64,000 nt of DNA from Coptis chinensis (GCA_015680905.1 CM027381.1:19197501-19261500); one strand, 5' to 3'; positions 1-11,478 are shown, numbered from the stretch's first letter. Translations and numbers: made by a program. Notes: generated by a model not told the origin, from the sequence alone.

Positions 1-739
1 ACTAAGATTTTGATAGTGTAAAAACAGTAGTTAAAACAGTACTAAATCATGCTAATCAATAATATAATAATACTCTCAATATCATAAAATAAAAGGAGTA
101 GCCGTATTCGAACCACTCTTGCTTGCACGTACGTGACACAAATTTAAGCTAAACAAACAATTCACTAATGAGAGTAATATGAGATGATAAAAACAGTAAA
201 CTAAGATGCTAAAATAGTGATTTAAACTATGAGAAAGATAATAGAAAGGAGTAATAAATCCACCTAATGATTAGCTTCATGCAAGAATCGAATTATTCAT
301 TGAAAATAGATCGTCTTTAGGGTTTTACCTAATGATCCAACCTAAAGCCTCAAACTTTATCATCCCTAGTAACAACCTACATCTCTATAGTCATTATTAC
401 TAGCATGTAGAATTATTACAACCAAATCTCTCGACTTATTCATAACAATCCCTAGTTTAATTAACTATATGCTTATTTTGGAAGTCATATAAGAAACTTA
501 ACTCATTGAAACACATACACAATTAAATAATTCTACTTAACAATTTATTCCTCATTAGGTTTCATAATCACTCCATCTAATAGGGGGGATTAGCCTAATA
601 TCATTTCATTAATTAAACTAAGACAATAATGTAAAAACATAATGTAAATACAAGAATTGAATATAAAACTAAAGCTTTTTATTGATAGGCTCTAATGGAG
701 GCTACACTACAAACTAATTAATTAAACCTAAACTAAACT

Positions 740-770
<31 letters not shown>

Positions 771-1554
771 ACCCTAATTACAACTAAACTAAAGTAGGAG
801 TAGCCAAGTTTTGCTAAGCCTTAATCCTCTTTATATATGAGAGGGTTAGAGTTACATTTTCATGCATGGGCCAAAGGGGACTTTGGGCCTCTAATGTGAG
901 CCCAAAGTCCATTAGATTAAGTTTAAAGAGGCCACAGTTGCTGGAAATTACTCCAATTCCCTTTTTGTCTACTTGTACAGCTCTGATTAGGGCAAGGCTA
1001 AGTCCATTAGAAAGCTTATTCCGATCTGGTCACTTTGACATAATATAGGCCCAATTCTGAGTTCCGAGTCCAAAGATATGCCTATTTAAAGTTCTGTTGA
1101 CTTTTCTTTTCTTTTTCTACCCGAATTGATTTTGACTTCTCAGCTTTGACTGGGCTTGAAAAAGCTTTTTCTTCTTTATTCATGGGCTTTAAACATAGAA
1201 CTCTTCTAGAAATCATCTTGATTCGTTTTCCACGCAAAATGACATATTTAAGCACATAATCAGCTTCAAGACCTGAAATACATAAAAACATGTAAACAAT
1301 ACTAACTCTTATTTATTATAAACATAATTGGCCTAAATGTAATACTATATATTAAGGGGTTTAAACTACACTTTTGGGTATTTATTATGGTTGTTCCAAA
1401 TATGGAAGAGAGGTTTGTGGTTCGAGGGAGGTCTCGACGAAGAGCGGAAGGAAGCACCAATTTATATTACTATCGTGTTGGATTATTCTATCACTGTATT
1501 GATTTGCAATTTGAAGAGTTAAATGACAAGTTTAATGAAGCAAACACATAATTA
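1..1554. other. AT-rich repeat-like stretch without a recognisable gene
   Basis: No reading frame here resembles a known protein. The stretch has the look of old LTR or other repeat sequence: long A/T-rich tracts, a pure (GA)n run at about 744-770, and a short run with many GGGCC/GGCCC words near 870-910. No paired long terminal repeat could be found inside the window, so a class cannot be given. The short open frames at 866-1048 and 1082-1291 look like chance. Confidence 0.4.
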
Positions 1555-1785
1555 TACTACTGGAAAAAAAAATCAATAGATAGCACTAAAAAAACGCTAT
1601 GAAATCAAGTTGATAGCATTTCTGCATCCACTATTAATCAGCATGCTATCCTTTTTACGATAGCATTTGTGAATAAAACGCTATAGAATCAATAACGCTG
1701 CTAAATAGATGCTATGAAATTCAATAGCAATTTTCATAAATGCTATTGTGATTTTTATAGAGTTTTTGAGAAAAAAACACTATGG
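1555..1785. mobile_element. degraded CACTA-type transposon end
   Basis: The stretch begins with TACTACTGGAAAAA, close to the common plant CACTA terminus CACTACTGGAAAAA. It is followed by many short repeats in both orientations based on GCTATGAAATC, GATAGCATT and GCTATTG, which are typical of CACTA subterminal regions. The opposite end, a TTTTCCAGTAGTG-like sequence, was not found nearby. It is therefore probably a truncated remnant or solo end. No coding sequence lies in it. Confidence 0.5.
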
Positions 1786-2440
1786 GGCCTCGATTTTTTT
1801 TTTTTGTTTTTTTTAGCTTAAAATCGGATTTAGATGGATTCAAACCACCAACCTCTCAATTAAGAGTGCTCTTACCATTTAGAGCTTATGAATCCATTAG
1901 AGAACACGCATCGACAAAACTATGAGAAGACAAAACACTTGTATGACTAAGCAAATTATTTAGACTATAAATTAAGTAACATGCAAACAAATTGGACTCT
2001 AGCAACATACACATTTAAACTGTACCCTTATCATCATTAGAAGAAAAAATCTTCTGAAGTATTCACTAATTTTACAACAAGTCAAAAGTAAAACAATCAA
2101 AAGTAACTCACTCCTACAAAAACTACTTCCTTCCTGACAGCTATAATACTAACTTAAGAATGGTGAAGTGAACGACCACAATGAATAGCTAACAAACTTG
2201 ACCTAGAATTAATTAATTCTTTACATGGCATGTCTTGATCCTTGTGAGTGGTTTGCTACTTTTGCTAAACAAAAGTTGATCTATTTTGCTCGACTTTATC
2301 CCAACGATTTTTCAGAGATAGATAAAATAGAATTAGTAGATCAGTTTGAGAATTATATTATATCATTAGAGATATATCAATGTTGCATTATGAAAACCAC
2401 TGCAATATCAATGTTGCACCATGAAAAATCAATAGAATGG
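1786..2440. other. intergenic, nothing recognised
   Basis: AT-rich sequence starting with a poly-T tract at about 1795-1815. The short open frame at 2225-2449 has no recognisable family features. I see no RNA gene and no paired repeats. Confidence 0.4.
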
Positions 2441-2960
2441 ATTAGCTAGCACGGGTCGGTTTGGGTCAGATTTGGGCTCAAACCGACAACTAAACCAACC
2501 TATTCGGTTCGCAAAAATTGTCATCCGAACCAAACCAATATATTTTCGCAACCAATCCGATATCAAATGTGGTAAAAAAAAACCCCTGCAACAAAAGTTA
2601 AAAATCATATGAAACTGCGCACTAAAACTACTAACAAAATCCATTAGATTCCCCATTTAAACCACTTCTTCAATGGAATATAGCATACAAAATGAGAGAA
2701 AATCCATGGTGATAATTGATTAAGGTTATACACATAGCTTTGTTAATGGCATGGTGATGATTGGTGCAGTGGTTGATGTGTGGTAAGGGTGTGCACGGGT
2801 CGGTTCTAATCGATTTTGACTGGAATCCGACCACCGAACCGACATGCTTGGTTACCGATCGATTTTGACTGGAATCCGACCACCGAACCAACATGCTTGG
2901 TTTTGAAATGTTAGAAACCTATCCGATCCGATATTTCGGTTCGGTTTCGTCGGTTTTAAC
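2440..2960. repeat. GTGCACGGGTCGG-type small repeat with internal 45-bp tandem duplication
   Basis: Two stretches begin with CACGGGTCGGTT (about 2450 and 2795). Both are rich in inverted copies of the GGTTCGG/CCGAACC words seen in small non-autonomous plant DNA elements, probably hAT-like. Within the second, a 45-bp unit occurs twice (2809-2853 and 2858-2902) and differs at one base. The ends are too degraded to define inverted termini or a target duplication. Confidence 0.45.
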
Positions 2961-3336
2961 AAAATCAAAGTTAAATAAAAAAAGAGAGATAATGAAAGAG
3001 ATGAAGTTTGCAGAATAATGGGTATGGTCCACGTCAACCGTCAATCTAAAACAAACAAGAAGAATCTTGGCTTGCCATAATTTTATGTGCTCAGTTACGT
3101 TCAAATAAGAAGAATATAAAAACTGATCTAAAGCAAATTTCCATGTTTGACCATGCACTCAAAGTTAGAAATCTTGCAACTTCAATAATTAGAATTCAGA
3201 GAAACCACCATGCCGTCAACAAAAGAATTTTCTTGTGTTTTGAATAGACTTTGAAATTTTAGCTCTTGATGTGCTTGTCTTGATGCTTCCATGGAACAAA
3301 TAATTTTTCTTGGCTTTTGTGTAAGAGAATATAATA

Positions 3337-3345
3337 TTTTTTTTA
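3337..3345. repeat. left 9-bp target site duplication of MULE-1 (TTTTTTTTA)
   Basis: Eight T and one A lie immediately outside the left inverted repeat. The same nine bases follow the right inverted repeat at 16134-16142. A 9-bp duplication is the hallmark of Mutator-like insertion. Confidence 0.85.
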
Positions 3346-3505
3346 GAGGCCAGATCTTCTCCGCCCGGGTGTAAAAGTGACCCTTTTACACCTTACAAAA
3401 ATATAGTGACACCTGTTCACCTGTTTAACACCCATAACAAAGAGGTCTAACGGTGTTAGATAGAAGATACCAAAAAAATCAAAACAAAATCTCTACAAAT
3501 AAGGA
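3346..3505 (+). repeat. MULE-1 left terminal inverted repeat
   Basis: It pairs with 15974-16133 in inverted orientation. It contains an internal palindrome (GGTGTAAAAG facing CTTTTACACC) close to the outer end, which may be a transposase binding feature. Directly inside it lies a promoter-like stretch and then the transposase start at 3668. Confidence 0.88.
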
Positions 3506-3587
3506 AGAATAAGGCAAGATTCTGTATGTGGAAAATGGGGGGAGGGAAATCTCCACAATCTCACCCTCTTCTTCAACTCTCTATCCG

Positions 3588-3620
<33 letters not shown>

Positions 3621-3667
3621 TTTTATTCATACTCCCTCCAAATAAAAGAAAATCTTTTTAACTAACA

Positions 3668-3956
3668 ATGGAAGATTTGTTATTTGAGGGATTGGTTTTT
3701 CAATCTGAGGAAGAGGCATATGCAAGTTATAATTCCTACGCTCGTAAAATCGGTTTTAGTATTAGGAAGGACAAAATATATTATAGAGCAGATAGAACAG
3801 TGAGGAGGCGGTTCTTTGTATGTTTCAAGGAAGGTGTGCGTAAAAAGGATAAGTGGAATGAAAATGTGAAAAATGATCGTAACGAAACAAGAATTGGTTG
3901 CAAAGCTCACATGGCTGTTTCGAATGTAAAAAATGAATGGGTTGTTATTAAGGTGG
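3668..3956 (+). pseudogene. FAR1-type DNA-binding domain exon of the MULE-1 transposase, cut by a CACTA-like insert
   Basis: The first 96 codons give a typical FAR1 zinc-binding domain: FESEEEAYASYNSYARKIGF-like start (FQSEEEAYASYNSYA), then YVCFKEG-like RRFFVCFKEG, the conserved 'GCKAHMAV' cysteine segment and the 'WVVIKV' strand. The family continues with a VHEHNHEL-type histidine segment. That segment is present, but only at 9666 onward, because 5.7 kb of foreign DNA splits the codons. The ATG at 3668 follows a poly-A tract and precedes the domain directly, so it is the natural start. The ORF read through the insert ends at 4030 with codons belonging to the insert. FAR1-type domains bind the ends of Mutator-like elements or, in domesticated relatives (FHY3/FAR1/FRS), plant promoters. 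Confidence 0.85.
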
Positions 3957-3959
3957 CCA

Positions 3960-4520
3960 CACTACAAGAAATAGGGTTTTTAGCGACAAAAAACAACGTC
4001 GTTGAATATTACAAAAACGTCACTAATTAGATTTTCGCGACGTTTTTTGGAGCGTCACCTAATCGTCGCTAAAGCTATAGTCGGCAAAGATACAAAGCGA
4101 CGATTTTACAATGTCGCCAAATATGATATCTTCACCGACGATAATAATTGTCGCCATTGCTTCAATTGCGTCGCTAAATATTTTTCTAATTCTCTATACA
4201 ATAACGTTGCAAAAGATGTTTTTTTGGCGACATCTTCAAAATCGTCGCCATCAAGACTTTATTAGCAACGTTTATATCGTCACTAAAGGTCAAAGAAATT
4301 TAAAAAAAATTAGCGTTATTAGCGACGTTATAATCATCGCTACAAGTCCCAATTTTTTAAAATTAGCAACAATTTTAGTGTCACTAAAGATAAAAATAAT
4401 TTGAAATTGGTGTTATTAGCAACATTTTTAGTATCACTAAAAATAAAAATAATTCGTCGATAAAAGTCTAAACTATTTGAATTTTTTATTTTTTCAGCCC
4501 TAATATCGTCGCCAAATGTA
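3960..4520. repeat. left subterminal repeat array of the CACTA-like element
   Basis: Dozens of short GTCGC/GCGAC/GTCACTA words in both orientations, spaced a few tens of bases apart. In this superfamily such arrays are the transposase-binding region. The short open frames at 4002-4404 run through this array and are not genes. Confidence 0.75.
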
Positions 4521-4732
4521 AACCATTTGTACAAATATTTTGCCACTTCCACGTATCATTTTTATTTTTTGCTAACATTCAATTAAAACACAAAAAAACA
4601 TCAAATATCAAACAAGACAAAAATATTCATTAAATATAAAAAGAAAATTTTACATCCTTTTGTACATAAGTTTTAACATGGTCAAAATATAGAAAAATAG
4701 TCTACCATCCTCTACAAGTACTTTTGTTAAGT

Positions 4733-5105
4733 CTAAATCGTTTCTATCAAACGGAAGAACGTCATGTCACTGGCCAGACTGAACAATTGCCGATCTCTTG
4801 TAATAGAACCAACCTTTAGCATTTTTACAAGTCCATCTGCAAAAAAACAAAAAAATAAATAAAAAATAAATTCCTTCAGACTTGAATATAGTTTGGTGCT
4901 AAAGACGTCAAAAAATAACCACCATAAATTAAGAACCAACACCTCACATAAGCAATCAACTAAAGTATTATTTGGAAGGTCCTCTCTCTCTCCCGTCCTA
5001 CTATTGTACAATTGCTATGATCACAACTGTGGAGTAGCAGGAAAGCTTCTCATTAAATGTGGACATTCATGCAGCAGTATCCTATTACTGAGCATATCAC
5101 ATACT
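4733..5105 (-). pseudogene. coding-like captured fragment, gene not identified
   Basis: On the minus strand a TTTGCAG acceptor near 4841 is followed by an open segment reading DGLVKMLKVGSITRD and ending near 4735. Further upstream (about 5090-5015) a second open stretch reads MLSNRILLHECPHLMRSF. Both look like exon pieces with ordinary amino-acid composition, and they lie in the same orientation as the BIG and PheRS pieces next to them. I could not place either in a family. Confidence 0.3.
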
Positions 5106-5201
5106 TAGAACTGGAAAGTCAGTATAGCATAACATCACAATCCTGTTAGTCCAAACTTTTACAAATTCTATTTTACATCCAAACTTTTACAAATTCCATA
5201 C

Positions 5202-5459
5202 CTGAAATTCTATTTTGAAAGCACGACGTTGCTCTAGAGTAGCAGCTTCTGATTGTTCAGAATTTGCTTCAGAATGTAGCTCATAGTCAAAGATGGCTCC
5301 TTCTCCACGAGGCGTACTTTGATTATCCATTGACACGTCATCCTCAGGACTCTTAGGCGGATACAAATCACCGATTCGCAACTGTTGGTCCATCCATGCT
5401 CCCATTGACTTTATGATACCAACCGAGCACTTAACAGATTCATGTCGGAATGACATATC
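5202..5459 (-). pseudogene. captured exon of a BIG-type ARF guanine-exchange factor
   Basis: A single 258-bp exon (86 codons, both phases zero) is bounded by a CTAG acceptor and a CAG/GTATGG donor on the minus strand. It translates to the segment just before the Sec7 domain of plant BIG1-4 proteins (brefeldin A-inhibited GEFs acting at the trans-Golgi/endosome). Recognisable landmarks are FRHESVKC, 'IIKSMGAWMDQQLRIGD', 'STPRGEG' and 'ATLEQRRAFKIEFQ'. The following Sec7 exons (KGISLFNRKP… in the family) are missing, so it cannot encode a working exchange factor. The exon has no internal stop. It is foreign cargo of the CACTA-like element. Confidence 0.82.
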
Positions 5460-6827
5460 CTAGATGTCTAAGATAAAAAATGAATCATGCAAGCTTGACA
5501 GGTAAACATTAGGAGCGAAGTCAAAAATAATCACACACACACAACAATAACACATTATTCGATCAGATAACAAAGAAAGGATTGTATAAGAATAATTGGT
5601 AGTCCCATGGATACATACCGTCTACTGCGATTTTGAAAACTTTGACTACCATTGTCATTTTTTATGCATCCTTCCCCTTCCAATTGCAGTTTCCTCAATA
5701 TCATGACCTAGTAAAATATAGATGAATAAAGAGAAGAATGCCAAAAGGGTACTCAAGTTTCTTTTAGGTAAGAATTTTACATGATTAGTCCCTGTTACAT
5801 AACAATGTTTCCATATATTGTTTTGTCTTCCCATCCCAGACTATTATATTTAAAACACGGAATCCTGAACTTTTTCAGTAAGCATATAGGAAAATGACAA
5901 TAAAGCATGGAAGCCCATACTCTTAATGAGATTAAGACCGCCAAATCTAAAAAATTTGTGAAATCTGTTCTAGACAAATCAACTATTACTAGGAGAATAG
6001 TTGCATGAGCTAGATAAGAGACTTAGTTTAACCTTTGAGCAATCGAGAAACAATAATCATTTTTAGGGCCTGAAAACTATCATTTCTAAAGAAAGAGAAA
6101 GGGCTCATAATATTATCAAAATGTGTACTGTTTTGATTGGCACAAAATTTATCTCTGTGGGTGGAAGGGCCTGTAAATAAATAAACACAACATTTAAGTA
6201 GAATGCAGAAGAATTATAGCCATCAAGACATGTGCTAAGCAATATGATACTCTTACAAACATATACCACTAATCATAAAATCTAGTCAGAGAAGTATAAA
6301 GGCATTTATCTTTGCGGAAGGAAATTCCCTTTATGCATGTATGACTAAGCAGCTATCTGGCATCCTTGGAACTTAAAGCCACCAATAAGCTAATTATCAG
6401 TTCACGTGTTACTGTTAGTATATGGATTCAGTGATCTTCCCCTTAATTTCTAACCCAGGAACCCCCCATGTAAGAGCTTGAAATCAAGACCACTTGGAAG
6501 AACCTAGAGCATCCAATGATTTCAGCTTATAGTCACTCATCAACCACAGATTGTGTGGGCCATGATTTGCAGAGAAGTCTCCTCAAGTCCCATATTCACT
6601 TTTTGCAACGATTGTTTCTATACTTGTTTGTGACCGGTGATAAGAAATAAATATATAATTCCAGTTTTAATATATGATTGTTATCCCGGAAATAATTTGA
6701 ATGAGTAACTTTGAGGATCTCTATATATACAAATGAGAAGAAAATAACAAACAATACTCATCCAAATACAAACTAAAACTGAGAGTTCTGAACAAAAAAA
6801 ATATAAGACAAAAGAATTATAATCTAC
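5460..6827. other. CACTA-like interior, no further exon recognised
   Basis: AT-rich sequence between the BIG and PheRS pieces. A minus-strand open stretch at about 5620-5700 ends in a GTATGT donor-like sequence, but its translation resembles nothing I know. The stretch at 6420-6600 resembles degraded repeat or intron. No promoter or RNA gene was seen. Confidence 0.35.
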
Positions 6828-8238
6828 CTCATAAGTGAAAGGGCCCTCTATCATGAGTCCCAATAGCAACAAGGGTTCTCCGCCTAAAACAAAAGAAAGA
6901 ACCATTTTGACAACAAAGTTGACATGATACCCTTTTTCAAGACATTATCCGAGAGAAAAAAGATGAATTATGCATATCAAAAACACAATGGAAACCTTCT
7001 ACGGCTTTTTGCAATTTGAATGCAGCATAGGAAACAAATCCCAAGCTACCTAGTCTTCAACATGTGACGCCCATAACTTCCTAGAAGGTAGACCGGCCTG
7101 CTATAGCATCTTTGGAATATAGGGACGTCACAAACCGAGTAACCCCACTCCTCCTACAACCGCTCTCTTGATGGAAATTGGAGATATCATTTATATCATC
7201 TTATATAAAAGCAAATGTTGTAAGCAAATTTCATGATTTAATTTACTTCAATATATGCACACAATGGTGTAATTCCAACAATAATTGGTTAGTACATAGG
7301 CTAGCTTTTTTTTTTCTAATTCCCAAGCTAGAATTAGAGCAGACCTGCCACCAGGATTTTATAAATAAAAAGAGTTGAAAGTTCTCATGACCTGAGTACA
7401 ACATTCCACTAGCATCGTACTTAAGATAAGTGTCAATTTCATCAGTGTGGTAAATAATACATACATATTACAAGTGTTGTTCAGACAAAAGATAGCTAAT
7501 AAAATAATTAGCTTTGATGTGAGTAAATAAATAAGAAAGGGTCCCAATCTAAAATATACAATACTGTTCCACATTAGTTCGAGTAGATCTTTGTTGTTCA
7601 TTCATAAAGAGGTAAGTTTAGTATTGTGAATATAATATAGAGACAAACATTTACTAAACAACTAACGAACAATTTAAGATTATATAGGTCATGATTTTAA
7701 TATATACGGTATCATTAATAAAGCAAAGCAAGCATTACCGACATATGTTATGATGGAGCTTATCTTGAAGGTCAATGAAACTTTTGAAGCTTGCCTCAAC
7801 AAAAGTAATGTCTCTCAAAACAGCACAAACAACATACAAATCGAATCTCACAAGTCTGCAGATATCCCCACTTTTCATAAATAACATCTAAAAACATAAT
7901 TAAGACAATGCACAAATAATCGAAATAATACCTCAGGCTTGACATGCATTTTAAGCATCGAATCTCTTGGTATATTCGAAACTCTATAATTAAAAATCTC
8001 ATCAAGTCCTTTGAATATTCTAAGCGCTAGTACTAACCCTTCGAAACAAAGCAAATCATACCTATTACCAAAAACCCAAATTAATTAATTAATGAAATAA
8101 ATGAGATTTTTTTAAATAGGAAAAATGATAGTACCTATTTGCACCAATCTCAATTTTGTAAATAATTTCTTCTTCTTCACCTTCCACGTCATCATTTCCC
8201 AAGTGTTTCTCCTTTCTAATTACCACTTTCTCCGTAGT
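6828..8238 (-). pseudogene. captured four-exon fragment of cytosolic phenylalanyl-tRNA synthetase beta chain
   Basis: Four exons in native order on the minus strand: 8238-8135 (TTEKVVIRKEKHL … YKIEIGANR), 8061-7932 (YDLLCFEGLVLALRIF … MLKMHVKPE), 7855-7739 (…CAVLRDITFVEASF, FIDLQDKLHHNICR) and 6883-6828 (RRTLVAIGTHD … GPFTYE). All keep GT/AG junctions, so the piece was taken from genomic DNA. Together they match the N-terminal region of plant PheRS-beta, which with the alpha chain charges tRNA-Phe in the cytosol. Damage is visible. The third exon has a frame slip between 'TCEIR' and 'CAVLRD'. The fourth lacks several codons between THD and GPFTYE and is out of frame. The catalytic half of the gene is absent, so this is not a functional synthetase gene. 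Confidence 0.85.
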
Positions 8239-8239
8239 C

Positions 8240-9290
8240 TAATAATATAAAATAATAAATACTTGAGCTTTTCATTTATAACGAAAAATAAATAAAGAAA
8301 ATAGTTTTAAAGGAAAGTAATACTTACAACTTCGCCGAGTTCGGAGGGTTATTACTATTTCTGATGCCTCAAGCAACTCAGTAGAGCGATTTCCTATCAG
8401 AACATCTAAATCAGGTAGTGTTACTCGTAAAAAATGAATTTTAACCATAAAACAAGTTAAGTACCAAGTACCAACACTTGAATATCACTTCTAAAAATTC
8501 CTTCGCCAACAACAGAAAAAGGATTAATATTTAGAAGGCATATATCATTTAGAATAAGTTCCCAAGTAATTTTAAGGAGTAGATTAAGTTCCTCGCCCCA
8601 AATTGAAAAACCCAAAAAAAAAAAATAATTAGAAATTTTAGAGGGGAGAAAAATCACCTTGAAAGTGGGTTTTACTGATTCGATCTTCCTCCTTCAAGCT
8701 CTTCTCCTCGTTAAGTAGAATAAAACCACTGAATTCCTTTAAAAAGCAATTATAACCCATACAAAATTAAGGCCTTTCTTCTACTTCAATCGCGAACCCG
8801 TGATTCAAATCATATCATACAATTATATTTTTTGCCATTGGGCGTGAATGAACTGGAATTGAACAAAAAAATCACAACTTTCCAATCTGAACTATCTACA
8901 AACAAGTTTAATGATGGAGCTTACCAAGCTTTGGTTGAACAATTCTGAAGGGAGAACAAATCGAAAAAAACCTCTTCGCTCTCATTTTGTTCCAATCCTA
9001 TTTAGAGGCGAGTGGATCTCTTGCAATTTGACAAAAAAAAAAATTGAAGCAAACTTCAAGGATAAATTAAACGGAATTGAAAAGGTTACCTTTGAGGTGG
9101 GGAGAGGGGTAAGAGATGGAGGGATATTCAGAGACTTTGAGGTTGGGGGTTGGGAGGAAGAGGCGACGAGAGTTTCTTTTCTTTCTTTTTCTAATTTTTA
9201 TATTGTTTGATTTTTTTTTTCTCTCTTTATTGATTTTACGGATTGTTGTTTTGAATTTTTGACTCAAAAGTTAAAACAATAAGTGGGATT
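8240..9290. other. CACTA-like interior upstream of the PheRS piece
   Basis: On the minus strand a short open stretch at about 8420-8330 reads VTLPDLDVLIGNRSTELLE and may be another exon piece, but its family was not recognised. The rest is AT-rich. The 99-residue plus-strand frame at 8911-9210 looks like chance. Confidence 0.3.
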
Positions 9291-9299
9291 GCGGGAATA

Positions 9300-9662
9300 C
9301 CGAAATCATTGGCGCTAGAAAATTGGGAAGAATATTTTCGACGAAACAAGTGTCACTAAAATACCCAATTAGCTACAGTCTCTACAAGCGTCGAAAATGC
9401 TATGACAAATACCAACGATTTTATCAACGCGGAAGCTTACAAAGTATTTAACTACACTCTTATTGTCGCTGAAAAGTTAGCTGCAATTTTTATATGTCTC
9501 ACGGTACTATTTACGACGATAAAATTGTGGCCAAAGTCATTAGTTCACCTTTAGACAGAAAATTATTACTGACGATAAACAGTGTCGCTGATAGTAATTA
9601 TTGCCTACGTTTTTCTATCGTCACTAAAAGATTCGTCGCTGAAAGTGCCATTTGTTGTAGTG
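9300..9662. repeat. right subterminal repeat array of the CACTA-like element
   Basis: GTCGCTGAAA, CGACGATAAA and GTCACTAAA words recur in both orientations up to the right terminus TTGTTGTAGTG. They mirror the left array in word content. The 88-residue frame at 9494-9760 runs out of this array into the transposase exon and is a junction artefact. Confidence 0.7.
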
Positions 9663-11478
9663 TGGTACATGAACATAACCACGAGTTGGCAACCCCATCC
9701 AAGACGTATCTGTTGAGGTCTCAAAGGCGTGTTAAAGAGCCAACAAGGAGCAGAAATTAGTAGTTTAGATGCTGCAGAATTGCGCCTATTGATGGTTATA
9801 AATATATGACGCATCAAGCTGGAGGACTAGAAAATGTTGGTTTTACATCATCGATTATAAAAATTATCTCCGTAAGAAGCGTGAGCAAGAACTTGGCAAG
9901 CACGGAGATGGGAATGCAATTATAGAATATTTTAAAAGGAAGAAAGCCGAGAATCCATCTTTCTTTTACGATGAGTTGCGTGATGATGAAAATCAACTAT
10001 CAAATATGTTCTGGACAGATGCAACGTCAGTGATGGATTATAATTACTTTGGAGATGTTGTTTTTTATACGACTTACAAAACAAACAAGTATGGACGACC
10101 GTTTGCGCCATTTGTTGGTGTCAATCATCATATGCAGTCTATTATATTTGGGGGTGCGCTTTTGATAGATGAAAGTGCCGAGTCTTTTAAATGGTTGTTT
10201 GAAACCTTTTTAAAAGCAATGTCAGGAAAACCACCAAAGACTATTCTTACCGACCAGTGTCCAGCAATGGCGAAGGCTATCCCAATTGTTTTTCCCGAAA
10301 CACAGCATCGTGTTTGTTTGTGGCATATATATCTAAATGCCGGAAAGCACCTCCACCATGTATACAGAGTTCCTGGGTTTCTAAACGACTTCAATAAGTG
10401 TGTATACAATTGTGAGACAGAGGATATTTTTTTATCAAGATGGGACAAGATGCTGCGTGATTATGATCTTTTGGAAAATAAGTGGTTGGTTGAATTGATC
10501 AAAATAAAGAAGAAATGGGCATTAGTGTATAGGCAAGACATTTTTTGTTCAGACATGACCACTACTCAGCGTGGAGAAAGTACCAATAGTCTCTTGAAAA
10601 ATTATGTGAAGAGAAAGTATAGTTTGACTAAGTTTGTTCATCGTTTTGAGTGTCTACTTCAGTCTCGACGACAGGCAGAAATTGAAGCTGATTTCAATTC
10701 ATCTCAGATGTCCCAAGCGGATTTCAAAGGTTATTTGTCTCTACACCCATGCTAAAGCAAGCGTCTGATATGTACACACATGCTGTTTTTGAAATATTTG
10801 AAGTTGAGTATAAGGAACATCTTATGTATAACATCATCAAGGAATGCAGTGTTGATGGTACAACATACACATATGAAGTTACTAGAGAAGGGTCTGTGAG
10901 AAAGGTCGCAATTGATATGTCTAACTTTCAGACTGAGTGTAGCTGCAAAAAATTTGAGTCCCTTGGCCTTATTTGTCGTCACATATTGAAGGTATTTTAT
11001 CATAATAATATACATACGATTCCTAATCAATATATACTACAGAGGTGGACTAAAGCAGTGAAAGTCGGAGTTGTAAGAGACAATGGTAGCAAACCAAATT
11101 TGTCAAATTGCAATGCAGTTCAATCTTTGTGGTACAATGAGTTATGTCATTTGGCAATGAAGCTTGTGACAAAGGGCGCAGTCAATGAAAATGGATATCT
11201 AAAAGCTAAAGATGCACTCCAAAAGGGATTGGAAGAAGTTGAGCAGGTTGTACCAACGAAAGAAATATATCCAAGACAATGTTCGAAGTCCAAAAGATCT
11301 GGTGTTGCCACAAATGTTGAAGAAAATGATGACGAAGTATTGGTTGTTGCATCCGGATCTGAAAAAGGGAGACCAATGAACGGGACTCGACCGAAAGGCG
11401 TATTGGAGCTTAAAAAGAAAAAGAAACAAATGAACACAACACAAGTGCCTTCAAAAAAGATAAAGAGAAACAAGAAAG
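9663..11478 (+). pseudogene. MULE transposase core and SWIM zinc finger of MULE-1
   Basis: This continues the FAR1 exon: VHEHNHELATPS and LLRSQRRV, then GGLENVGFTS, then the MULE transposase domain (FWTDATSVMDYNYFGDVV … PPKTILTDQCPAM … HRVCLWHIYLNAGKH … ENKWLVELIKIK … QRGESTNSLLK). It ends with a SWIM finger CSCKKFESLGLICRHILKVF at about 10940-10995. These are the standard parts of FAR1-related MULE transposases. Several lesions are visible: an in-frame stop near 9758, frame slips near 9770 and 9848, and one near 10750 between the transposase core and the SWIM part. The exon ends at a donor (AAG AAA G/GTTTGT) at 11478; reading on instead gives a stop at 11487-11489. As it stands it cannot make a full-length transposase. 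Confidence 0.88.

Larger units (their letters stand above)
3960..9662. mobile_element. CACTA-like element nested in MULE-1, carrying host exons
   Basis: Termini are CACTACAAGAAAT on the left and ATTTGTTGTAGTG on the right. The inverted similarity extends outward by three bases (CCACACTACAA facing TTGTAGTGTGG). About 500 bp at the left end and 350 bp at the right end are packed with GCGAC/GTCGC words in both orientations (CGTCGCTAAA, GTCACTAA), the usual CACTA subterminal repeats. Outside the insert the host reading frame continues (…WVVIKV / VHEHNHEL…), so the empty site is clear. A TGG on each side (3954-3956, 9663-9665) may be the 3-bp target duplication, with an extra CCA at the left. No CACTA transposase is present, so it is non-autonomous. 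Its interior carries exon pieces of PheRS-beta and BIG on the minus strand. Confidence 0.82.
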
